Assembly: GCA_026414225.1 (NCBI GenBank)
Contig: JAOAJK010000003.1
Coordinates: 62,001-126,000, forward strand
Direction of reading: 5' to 3'
From: Thermoplasmata archaeon
GTDB lineage: Archaea > Thermoplasmatota > Thermoplasmata > Lutacidiplasmatales > SKW197
Length of the DNA: 64,000 nt
Shown here: piece by piece, positions 43,601 through 50,709 of the stretch
How the letters are laid out: every line of letters starts with the position of its first letter
Position numbering within the stretch: position 1 is the first letter of the stretch
The notes under the pieces: model-generated
Database searches by the model: none
What the model saw: the letters and a program-made list of their open reading frames with translations, nothing else
Told to the model about the DNA's origin: nothing
Translations under genes and position numbers: made by a program

Positions 43601-44430
43601 GACCACGCATTGAATGTCTCGATGAACCTTGATGCAATGTCATTTTGGATTCTGTACACTGGGGACCGTCCGACAGCAGAGACCTCCGGGAGTTTTGCAA
43701 TTCTTATCAAATCTGCACCATCTCCGTAAAATGTAGCGGTGGTCCCGAGCACAGGAGACGAATATTCTATTTCAGGGTAAATTCCATAGCCATTCAATGT
43801 TTGAATCACATGGACCACATTTTCTCCGGGGAGGACTGCAAATGCAAATTTTCCATACGGAGCGTCAATGTCATCGAGGTTGTTGAATTTATAGGAGGGA
43901 TGGTAGTTTCCGCAGAATATTAATTTCTCGGTCTGAACAAGGAGGGATATCTCTGTAACAGGGTATTTTATCAGCAGTCCATTGTTGTGGAGCGTCGTGT
44001 AAACGGTGCCTTTCTCCAGAATTTTCTTTACGGATGTTTCGGGAATTGGACCATGGAACTGGATCACATAATATCCGTAAAACCCGTCAAATGCAGGAAT
44101 TTTAAGGGCCGCAGGAATTTCCGGCTCGCCTTTGGATGTATCAAATGTGTATCTGCCAACGGAGAGCATCGTTGGCTCCTCAACCACGGTAATCTCAAAC
44201 CCTGCCGCTCTCAGATAATTGAATTCTAGGGTGGAGAGTTTTGCTGTCACAAATCCGCCGTAGTCCCTCAAGATTTCAAATCCTGATGGCAATGTCCCCC
44301 CATTCTTCCAGATTATGTAAAGGTCTCCAGATTTCTCACCGGTTGCCAGTCCGTTTCCGGCAGCGGCCTGCACCGCACACTGGGCAATCAAGGCAAACAG
44401 AATCGCACATACAACTGCAGTTCTCCTCAT
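40615..44430 (-). CDS. Secreted subtilisin-like serine protease with large C-terminal beta region
   Basis: A 1271-residue S8 peptidase. A signal peptide (AVVCAILFALIAQCAVQAAAG) leads to a long pro-region, then the catalytic domain: Asp in VAIADTGLDTQ (about 297), His in GHGTHCAGSI (about 336), the oxyanion Asn in FVFAAGNSGPGSS, and Ser in GGTSMATPLTAGAL (about 545). A P-domain/CUB-like sandwich, a CARDB-like segment (TVNFNVWNMGTAQDTL) and a sialidase-like or beta-propeller region follow. A membrane anchor with basic end closes the chain (PLPYIILLMLGLVLLWRKRS), without a clear PGF/PEF motif. It would digest external protein, feeding the peptide-binding protein and amino-acid fermentation genes. 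Confidence 0.92.
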   Translation of the reverse strand: MRRTAVVCAILFALIAQCAVQAAAGNGLATGEKSGDLYIIWKNGGTLPSGFEILRDYGGFVTAKLSTLEFNYLRAAGFEITVVEEPTMLSVGRYTFDTSKGEPEIPAALKIPAFDGFYGYYVIQFHGPIPETSVKKILEKGTVYTTLHNNGLLIKYPVTEISLLVQTEKLIFCGNYHPSYKFNNLDDIDAPYGKFAFAVLPGENVVHVIQTLNGYGIYPEIEYSSPVLGTTATFYGDGADLIRIAKLPEVSAVGRSPVYRIQNDIASRFIETFNAWSGERNALGRNLLGTNQIVAIADTGLDTQNNATLHEDFQGRVVAFKNYGSASTDTVGHGTHCAGSILGNGYLSEVYQGFSTLDDNFDNSFAGSAPRAKIYVQNVANTDGSLGGISSWLSSGLNDFYNAGARISSNSWGGTPLFGLDTTSPPIDEFMWTHNDTIFVFAAGNSGPGSSTVASPGLATNPLTVGASENLRPEYGGDSDNPSQIASFSSRGPTSDNRIKPDVVAPGTWILSARSTQMSSDISWGHLPWDADHDGVEDYCFMGGTSMATPLTAGALALIREYYVNKGVTPSGALLKASAINSAVDLGYGYPSNDQGWGRINLRNVLFPQPPATMRYWDNTTGLSQGASSTTTVQIYNSSVPLRVTLVWTDPPAGGFFPLGSKLDNDLNLVVTAPNGTKYYGNKFTNSWSTPNPSTTDNVNTVENVYVKEPATGTWTFEVRAQTISQGPQKFAMVATAALGPSEAVSVGITSSEKWYLILRNGDSTTVNFNVWNMGTAQDTLQISTWAPPGVTVTPSQNSVTVASMNSHLLSANVNVGSTVALGTYEIKFTVTSQTNTSIKSCIIYKLVVSDRVPLAPMCVATENKSQSDLDVLRHNGVTYIVYVSEENGTPEIWLKYSSDCIIWQKEKVSTTAGIVSKPAIAADGGNHLIVAWLNGKDIRVNYKTIGGAWTTDRLVASASDSTQPTVDEPSVFVDKNGYIWVLYKDLRVVNSQYGYWDIKYVRSSNPNNPASFTSAAVLPNLDTNYANYLVDSLTDSHGNSWVAYYSRNPQGTGSALNRTIKYAKYDGSTWTHGSLETNSSGNNYYPGLFEDSYGKVWFAWASDRQQSGIFRIYLKYYDYAGGTWSNTLGPFGNSTSYSPEPSLAEGNGKLWLVFGDLDNPYSALNLRVISTLTNFTTVSTDTYLTADSIPRSVPRALSARENGYMPDIFYSQIYYKGGTWTGIGEYTANNDNDIVMLSLSDAPVTEIQYSPLPYIILLMLGLVLLWRKRS

Positions 44431-44479
44431 TTTGCAACACCCCGTTTTGTGTGGACCTACCTTCCCTATTGGTGAAGAA

Positions 44480-44490
44480 GTATATAATTA
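44480..44490 (-). promoter_or_regulatory. TATA box for the subtilisin gene
   Basis: The minus strand reads ccaaaaataattatatacttc, with the core 50-60 bases upstream of the ATG at 44430. A GGGGTG tract sits just before the ATG, so the mRNA has a leader of roughly 25 bases with a ribosome site. Confidence 0.5.
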
Positions 44491-44615
44491 TTTTTGGAAA
44501 GATGGAAGGTTTGTTAACTGGCTGATTGCATCAGTAACTTCCATTCGCTCCCAGGTTTACTAAATGGTTGATACCCTGGAAGGAAAGTATCAGCAATAAA
44601 AAGAAAAAGTTTTTT

Positions 44616-45680
44616 TCACAGTTCTGGCAGACCGAGGAATTCAGTTGCCATTTCAAGGAAGGTGTAGTCCCTCACCCTGGCAAGGTGCTTGACCGAATAC
44701 AGCACCGAGGTCGTAGTGTCCACCATTTTCGGGTTTGCCTTCGCAATTACTCCAAGTCTCTTTCTGTGCGACTCAACATACTCTGCGTAAGACCGGTGGG
44801 CAGACAGGTAAACGCCATCGGTGTTACTTGCCACCGCGAAGAATGCCGGAACCTCGGAGAGTGCATCAGCTAGCACATCTACTTTCTTCTCAATCTCAAT
44901 GCCGATGTTGAAACGGTCATGGGTAAACGCAATCAACTCCAGTCCGAGTTTTTCGATGGATAAATCCCTTGCTGGCTGGATAACCTTACCCGCGAATCGC
45001 CTCCTCATGGATGCCACTGCCTGCCGGGATAACTTTGTTTTGTCTGAAACAACAACATCCGTTCCTTCTGGGGCCGCAAGGAAGCCGGCGACACCCAATC
45101 TCTCCTTTTTCGTGAGGGAAATTACTTCCTTCACGCCGAAGAGGGGATGCGGTTCCACTTTTCTTTCGCTGGCAGACACTTCCAGATTAAACATTGTCCG
45201 GACCACCGGGGCGTATTCGAAGAAGTTGAACACATAGGTGCCTTCCGCAGGGAAAAATACCGTATTCCAGTTTTCCAGCGGGAGCCCTTTTGCCTGCATG
45301 GCTGCTTTGAAGCTCTCGCTTGTTTTCAGGGCGCCAGTGTAGTTCTTCTCGTAACCGATCGCTATGTCTGCCATTCCATCGGTAAGCATATAGAAGGTGT
45401 TCTTGCCAATTTCCTTGTAGAAGTTCTCACCAACCCCCTTCACGAGCCGGTTTAGGGACCCGTAGCTTACCGTGAGAAGTTCTGCACCCATGTTGGGCAT
45501 GAGGGCGATGTTGACTCCCCTATAAATCCCCATGTTCCGCAATCTCCGTCTTATTGCAGTCACTGTGGAAAGCTTCAGCCTGGTCATTTTCGCCAGTTCC
45601 TTGTCCGTCGAAGTCGGGTATTTCATTATGTAATACAGAGCATATTTTTCTTTTGGTGTTAGAATGTCCTTTCTCCTCAT
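44616..45680 (-). CDS. Lrp-like transcription regulator with two winged-HTH domains
   Basis: A 354-residue probable regulator built as a repeat. The first HTH is at residues 8-53 (LTPKEKYALYYIMKYPTSTDKELAKMTRLKLSTVTAIRRRL). A second lies at about 185-235 (LTKKERLGVAGFLAAPEGTDVVVSDKTKLSRQAVASMRRRF). Each is followed by an alpha-beta segment of RAM-like size (GAELLTVSYGSL; GLELIAFTHDRFN). One chain would thus equal an Lrp dimer. It is divergent from deoC, with about 160 bases of shared upstream DNA, and just upstream of the subtilisin on the same strand; either could be its target. The ligand is unknown. Confidence 0.7.
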   Translation of the reverse strand: MRRKDILTPKEKYALYYIMKYPTSTDKELAKMTRLKLSTVTAIRRRLRNMGIYRGVNIALMPNMGAELLTVSYGSLNRLVKGVGENFYKEIGKNTFYMLTDGMADIAIGYEKNYTGALKTSESFKAAMQAKGLPLENWNTVFFPAEGTYVFNFFEYAPVVRTMFNLEVSASERKVEPHPLFGVKEVISLTKKERLGVAGFLAAPEGTDVVVSDKTKLSRQAVASMRRRFAGKVIQPARDLSIEKLGLELIAFTHDRFNIGIEIEKKVDVLADALSEVPAFFAVASNTDGVYLSAHRSYAEYVESHRKRLGVIAKANPKMVDTTTSVLYSVKHLARVRDYTFLEMATEFLGLPEL

Positions 45681-45813
45681 GATTGGAAGTATATCACGGT
45701 AAGATATTAATTTTTTGGTTTAGACATTGTCCCTTCCGTTCTAAATTTAGATTTAATTGGCTATACATTTATTTTTGGGTGCATTAAGTTTTCTTGTTTT
45801 CCGACCAATAACC

Positions 45814-45824
45814 TTTATTTATAT
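45814..45824 (+). promoter_or_regulatory. TATA box for deoC-aor operon
   Basis: The sequence aataacctttatttatattc is centred about 27 bases upstream of the deoC ATG at 45845. Transcription should begin at or very near the ATG. On the opposite strand a second TATA (attaatatctt, near 45703-45712) serves the regulator gene. Confidence 0.6.
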
Positions 45825-45844
45825 TCTCATTTATCAGGGTAACT

Positions 45845-46789
45845 ATGTATCTGAGAATCTCAAAATCCGACCTGGCCGGGATTCCCCCAAAGCTCACAAA
45901 GGAAAAAGTTGCCGGGCTGATTGACCACACGGAACTGAAGCCGCATGTTCTGACAAAAAAAATTCACTCGCTGTGCGATGAAGCAGAACGATACGGGTTT
46001 GCCTCTATCTGCGTGAATTCTGGAAGGGTAAAGGAAGCAACGGAATACATCCGTGCAAAGGACTTGGACGTGCTCGTGTGCTCTGTCGTGGGGTTTCCCC
46101 TCGGACAGATGAAGATTGAGGCAAAGGCATATGAGACCAAGCTGGCAGTGGAGGATGGAGCCGAAGAGATAGACACGGTTATAAATGTGGGCAAGCTGCG
46201 GGAGTTAAGCACCGCTAAGGGTCAAGAGAAGGAAACAATTCGCAGGTTCCTTTTAAACGATGTGGGAGAAGTTGTGAAGGCAGCGGATGGCAAAATTGTG
46301 AAGGTGATTCTGGAAACCGGTTTTCTTACTGACGAGGAGATTGCTGAGGGCTGCAGAATCAGTGTTGAGGCCGGTGCCCATTTTGTCAAGACATCCACCG
46401 GGTTTGGACCGATGGGTGCGCTTCCCGCTCATCTGAAGCTGATGCGAGAAACAGCTGGGAGAAAAAAGGGAGTTAAGGCCTCCGGAGGGGTTACAAATTT
46501 CCTTGACATGGTGCGGTGTATCTATGCATGTGCAAATGATGAAGAACTCCTGAACCCCGTTTACTTCAGAATAGGGACTAGTTCCGGGATCAACATCGTA
46601 AACACAGTTTCGTGGCTCAAATACACCGATAACTGGTTCATTGACGAAATTCCCTGCAGATACTGTCCGAGTAACTTTGTTTCCAAACTGCCTGAAGAAA
46701 TAAAAGATTACTATGTAGCGAAGTGCAGGAACTGTCAGATACTGACACCTGCGGAAATTGAGGAAAGGAGGAAACACCACAAGTTGTAG
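45845..46789 (+). CDS. deoC: Deoxyribose-phosphate aldolase with C-terminal zinc-type extension
   Basis: A 314-residue class I aldolase cleaving 2-deoxyribose-5-phosphate to glyceraldehyde-3-phosphate and acetaldehyde. VAGLIDHTELKPHVL, VCSVVGFPLGQM, the Schiff-base Lys in AHFVKTSTGFGP and the proton-relay Lys in GVKASGGVTNF are all present. Typical DeoC is about 220-260 residues. Here a tail of about 60 residues carries PCRYCPSNF...VAKCRNCQIL, two CxxC pairs suiting one zinc site. AOR starts 11 bases after the stop, and AOR could oxidise the acetaldehyde product to acetate, so the pair makes metabolic sense in DNA-sugar breakdown (inference). Confidence 0.93.
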   Translation: MYLRISKSDLAGIPPKLTKEKVAGLIDHTELKPHVLTKKIHSLCDEAERYGFASICVNSGRVKEATEYIRAKDLDVLVCSVVGFPLGQMKIEAKAYETKLAVEDGAEEIDTVINVGKLRELSTAKGQEKETIRRFLLNDVGEVVKAADGKIVKVILETGFLTDEEIAEGCRISVEAGAHFVKTSTGFGPMGALPAHLKLMRETAGRKKGVKASGGVTNFLDMVRCIYACANDEELLNPVYFRIGTSSGINIVNTVSWLKYTDNWFIDEIPCRYCPSNFVSKLPEEIKDYYVAKCRNCQILTPAEIEERRKHHKL

Positions 46790-46800
46790 GAGGCGAAAGA

Positions 46801-48567
46801 ATGAATGGATGGTGTGGAAAATTGTTAAGAATCAATCTCACGGAAAAAACTGGTAAAGTTGAGAACCTGGATGAGAACATTCTGCGGAATTTTATCGGGG
46901 GCAGGGGCCTGGGTGCAAAGCTCCTGTATGATGAGGTAAAGCCGGAGACGGAACCACTCTCGGCTGAGAATAAACTGATCTTCACGGTCGGGCCACTTAC
47001 TGCAACCGGCGCACCGACCGCCGGAAGATACTCGATAACAAGCAAGTCACCCCTCACAGGCACGATTTTTGACTCGAACTCTGGTGGACATTTTGGGCTG
47101 GAGATTAAGAAGGCGGGCTACGATGCGGTTGTGATTGAAGGAACCGCGGAAAAACTTACATACCTGTTTGTGAATGATGAAAATGTAAGATTTGAAGATG
47201 CGTCCGAGCTTGCAGGGCTCGATACCCATACAACCACCGACAAAGTTTTGGCAGGGACGGATGAAAGGGCGAGGGTTGCCTGCATCGGTCCAGCAGGTGA
47301 GAAACTTGGATTGATCGGCTGCATAATCAACGACCGTCACAGGGCTGCAGGTAGGGGAGGTCTGGGTGCGGTTATGGGCTCAAAGAATCTGAAGGCGATT
47401 GCAGTCCTGGGCACAGGGAGTCCAGCGATTGCACAGCCAGAGAGGTTTGAGGCAGCAAAAAAGCTTGCCCAGGAGGCAATTGCGAAGAACCCTGTGACAA
47501 AGGATGCCCTGCCGAATTATGGGACTGCGGTGCTTGTGAATGTAATCAACGAAATCGGGGCTTTGCCAACGAAGAACTACCAGGAGGGCATATTCAAGGA
47601 TGCGGATGCAATTTCTGGCGAGACAATTCGGGAGCGAATATTTGTCCGGAGGAGTGCCTGCGGGCACTGCCCGATTGCTTGCGGGAGGGTTACAAGGGCC
47701 GGGGGCGAGGAGGGCGAGGGCCCGGAGTATGAAACGGTCTGGGCTTTCGGCGCTGACTGCGGGGTGAATGATATCGAGAAGATTGCGATTGCCAACTACA
47801 AGTGCAACCGTTACGGGCTGGACACAATCTCGACGGGTGCAACAATTGCGTGTGCAATGGAACTGAGTGAGAGGGGCGTGATTACCGAGTACATCAGGTT
47901 TGGAAATGCGGATGCAGTGCTCCAGCTAATTGACAAAATTGGAAGCATGGAGGGGATTGGAGAAAAGCTGGCCATGGGGTCTTACAGGTTTGCAAAGGAA
48001 TACGGTGCGGAGGAATATTCAATGAGCGTGAAGGGGCTTGAGCTGCCCGCTTACGACCCCCGGGGCGTCCAGGGGATGGGCCTTGCTTATGCGACATCAA
48101 ACAGGGGTGGCTGTCATCTGAGGGGCTACATGACCGCACCGGAGGTCCTTGGAAATCCTTACATGGTGGACAGGTTGAAAACCGAGGGAAAGGCAGGACT
48201 GACCGTTCTTCTGCAGAACATTTCTGCGGCTGTGGACTCGCTCGTGCTCTGCAGGTTTTCACAGTTCGGGCTGAACCCAGAACATTATGCGGAGATGCTC
48301 TCCGCTGCTACGGGTATTGACTACAGCGACACGGATTTGCTGCTTGCGGGAGAACGGATTTACAACCTGGAACGGGTATACAATGTAAGGGCTCGTGTTC
48401 CCGGCGATACTCTCCCGAAGCGGTTGCTTACGGAGAAGTTGAAGGAAGGGCATTCAAAGGGGTATGTTGTGGAGCTGGACACAATGCTGCGGCAGTACTA
48501 CGAGATACGGGGCTGGGATGAAAACGGAGTGCCACTGAAAGAGACATTAAAGCGGCTCGGGTTGTGA
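46801..48567 (+). CDS. aor: Tungsten-type aldehyde:ferredoxin oxidoreductase
   Basis: A 588-residue AOR-family enzyme. MNGWCGKLLRINLTEKT, FIGGRGLGAKLLYDE, the tungstopterin-binding GRYSITSKSPLTGTIFDSNSGG, and the [4Fe-4S] ligands SACGHCPIACGRV (CxxCxxxC) with the distal Cys in DSLVLCRFSQFG are seen. AORs oxidise aldehydes to acids with ferredoxin as acceptor. AGGAGG lies directly before the start, in the same operon as deoC. Length is slightly below Pyrococcus AOR (about 605), and the subclass (AOR, FOR or WOR) is not certain. Confidence 0.93.
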   Translation: MNGWCGKLLRINLTEKTGKVENLDENILRNFIGGRGLGAKLLYDEVKPETEPLSAENKLIFTVGPLTATGAPTAGRYSITSKSPLTGTIFDSNSGGHFGLEIKKAGYDAVVIEGTAEKLTYLFVNDENVRFEDASELAGLDTHTTTDKVLAGTDERARVACIGPAGEKLGLIGCIINDRHRAAGRGGLGAVMGSKNLKAIAVLGTGSPAIAQPERFEAAKKLAQEAIAKNPVTKDALPNYGTAVLVNVINEIGALPTKNYQEGIFKDADAISGETIRERIFVRRSACGHCPIACGRVTRAGGEEGEGPEYETVWAFGADCGVNDIEKIAIANYKCNRYGLDTISTGATIACAMELSERGVITEYIRFGNADAVLQLIDKIGSMEGIGEKLAMGSYRFAKEYGAEEYSMSVKGLELPAYDPRGVQGMGLAYATSNRGGCHLRGYMTAPEVLGNPYMVDRLKTEGKAGLTVLLQNISAAVDSLVLCRFSQFGLNPEHYAEMLSAATGIDYSDTDLLLAGERIYNLERVYNVRARVPGDTLPKRLLTEKLKEGHSKGYVVELDTMLRQYYEIRGWDENGVPLKETLKRLGL

Positions 48568-48631
48568 GATGCGGAAATGCGAACTGGATGCACTGAATTA
48601 TCCGCCATCCCCGTGAACCTTGGGACTATGC

Positions 48632-50179
48632 ATGAATGTTCATTATGTCCGTTGGCAGAAACCTCAAAATCTATGGACGGATTACCTGCCACCACATGCG
48701 TTCACGATGTTGCTTGACAAATACACATACAAAGAAATGGCAAATGTTAAATATGCGAATAATATTATGAAAAATACATCTAACATATGGAGGAGAACTA
48801 TGCAATCTAATCTGCCAGCAAATCTTCAAAACCTCGTCAAGCTCTTCAGAGTTTGTGAGTGGTTTGATAATGCTAGATGGAATCAGCAGGTGCCGTGTTC
48901 CAGCCCTTCATCCTCTCTCGTCCACTACTCATACAACACGATGCCTGACGATGTGTTTAGCCAACAGCAGCTTAACAAGCTTAAACTAAAGCCATCTGAG
49001 AAAATCCTAATCCACTGGCTAACCTATATCACAGATTACCAGATGCGTTATACGCTTGTTTGGGCAGGAGGCTTTAAGGTGTTTACATGTTTGGTAAAAT
49101 GCTATACCTCCCAGAGATCCACACCCGCTGCAGAAATTTTAGCCGCGCATTTCGACCAATCCAAGAAGCATTTTACTACCTGCCAGAATTTCGGAGGGAT
49201 AATCGGGCACACAACTTTCACATCTAGACAACCACAAATAAATAGGAGAAAAATCGAACAAACACTTAATGTGCTCGACCACTATGATAGAGATATCGTT
49301 AAATTCATAGTTGATACTTTCCTCGCGTTTCATCAACCCCACGCTACCAATCCTCAGAATTGCGATTGTCTCAGAAAAGTTGCGTGTGCCCTCTGGTTGT
49401 TAACCTACACCGCAAACAATACCACCCAAAATTGGCCTCGAATACTGGCAAGTTTCACCAATAATCCTGCGGGATTTATAAACTCACCACAATTTGATTA
49501 TGTATATTCTAAGATGTTTGACCCCCTCCATGACAAGAAAAGATTGTGGTGCTGTGTGAGGGACTACAAAAAAGGTGATGATTGTGAATATCATCAAATC
49601 TTTAAGGACGCTATTTTGAATTTATATCCAGGTCAATTGCAACAGATAATAAATTGGTGGGACCAGTTGCCTTTAGACCAGCTAGAGCTTCCAGGGGATG
49701 TATGGAATGAGAAGTTTAGAGGGATGTTCACCGGATTCCTACAGCAGAAACATCGATGCTCGCGTGCCCCGTGCGTTGTTAGATTTTCTTATTCTGTGAT
49801 ATCTTCTCAAATGGGTTCGCAGTCATTCTATCCCGAGCAGGTTGATGTGAGTTTTGATTTTGCGCAAAGGATGTGTGGGGAGAAAAAGAATAAAGATAAA
49901 AAATGCGATGTTTGCCCGTTCCGTGTGGGTGGGTTAAAGCTCTGCAAAAGGGTTGCTTTACCCCTGCCTTCAGACCCTTCCAAATGCACACCCTCCATGT
50001 ACTGTAACATCGCATGGGAGTGTTGTGGGTATTATTATGTCTGTACCAATGGAGGAGGAAACTGTTTTATGCGGAGTTTTGATGGTGGGCTCTGTGATGG
50101 GACACAAAATGTTTCTGAAGGGCTCGACAGGGAAAACATGAAGGTACTGAGTGATAAATCCCACTGTGGAGGTGAATGA
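48632..50179 (+). CDS. Cys-rich protein of unknown function, first gene of a two-gene cassette
   Basis: A soluble protein of about 515 residues that I do not recognise. It is richer in A/T and in Asn, Gln and Cys (about 25 Cys) than its neighbours. Recurrent strings include CEWFDNARWNQQV, KILIHWLTYITDYQMRYTLVWAGGFKVF and RLWCCVRDYKKGD. A C-terminal block MCGEKKNKDKKCDVCPFRVGGLKLC (C-x9-C-x2-C-x9-C) could hold zinc or an iron-sulfur cluster; a second Cys-rich stretch follows (CNIAWECCGYYYVCTNGGGNC). There is no signal peptide or membrane span. The track begins at TTG 48620; ATG 48632 is preferred, although no clear ribosome site is seen. The stop overlaps the second gene's first ATG. Confidence 0.6.
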   Translation: MNVHYVRWQKPQNLWTDYLPPHAFTMLLDKYTYKEMANVKYANNIMKNTSNIWRRTMQSNLPANLQNLVKLFRVCEWFDNARWNQQVPCSSPSSSLVHYSYNTMPDDVFSQQQLNKLKLKPSEKILIHWLTYITDYQMRYTLVWAGGFKVFTCLVKCYTSQRSTPAAEILAAHFDQSKKHFTTCQNFGGIIGHTTFTSRQPQINRRKIEQTLNVLDHYDRDIVKFIVDTFLAFHQPHATNPQNCDCLRKVACALWLLTYTANNTTQNWPRILASFTNNPAGFINSPQFDYVYSKMFDPLHDKKRLWCCVRDYKKGDDCEYHQIFKDAILNLYPGQLQQIINWWDQLPLDQLELPGDVWNEKFRGMFTGFLQQKHRCSRAPCVVRFSYSVISSQMGSQSFYPEQVDVSFDFAQRMCGEKKNKDKKCDVCPFRVGGLKLCKRVALPLPSDPSKCTPSMYCNIAWECCGYYYVCTNGGGNCFMRSFDGGLCDGTQNVSEGLDRENMKVLSDKSHCGGE

Positions 50180-50181
50180 TA

Positions 50182-50607
50182 ATGTGCAATTGGGAAGATA
50201 TATGTATTGGAAAGAACGCAGTGATACCAGCAGACGTGCTCAGAACTACATGCGAAATACTTCAAGAGGTTGCGAAGCAAAGGAGAACAATCGCATATGG
50301 AGAGCTTATTGATCTATTAAAGGAAAAATATGTGGCGAATATTTATATTAGCAGGTATATTAACAGGTTCACAATTGGACGGATTTTGGATGAAGTTAAC
50401 AAGCAGGTTGCAAATACGACAAACCCTTCAATCTATCCTTCTTCAATTGTGGTGACAAAAGATACAGGAAAACCTGGAGACGGTTTTTGGGAAGTACAAT
50501 ATGGAACGCAACCCCCTGCGCGTGTGCAACAACAAAATCGCGTCGATGCATTGACCAAGTATCAGCAAGCTGTGTTTGATGTAAGTAAGTGGAGCTGCAA
50601 TTGTTAA
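50182..50607 (+). CDS. Unknown small protein, second gene of the two-gene cassette
   Basis: A 141-residue protein beginning MCNWEDICIGKNAVIP. The middle reads RRTIAYGELIDLLKEK, then TIGRILDEVNKQ and SSIVVTKDTGKPGDGFWEV. This YGEL...IG-x-x-L...VV-x-x-x-tG-PG-GF layout looks like a small wHTH-like module that I have the impression accompanies restriction or repair-type genes, but I cannot name the family. The end is SCNC. GGAGGTGA at 50168-50175 is six bases before ATG 50182; ATG 50176 overlaps the upstream TGA. The two genes are translationally linked and share the same atypical composition, so they were probably acquired together. Confidence 0.6.
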   Translation: MCNWEDICIGKNAVIPADVLRTTCEILQEVAKQRRTIAYGELIDLLKEKYVANIYISRYINRFTIGRILDEVNKQVANTTNPSIYPSSIVVTKDTGKPGDGFWEVQYGTQPPARVQQQNRVDALTKYQQAVFDVSKWSCNC

Positions 50608-50709
50608 TCTAAAAATTGGGAGTATTTCTGGGGTTTATCGGCACATCTCCCTCCCCTTGAGAAATCTTTATCAGGTTGAACTACTTCTGGCAAACTGAAG
50701 GCTGATACC

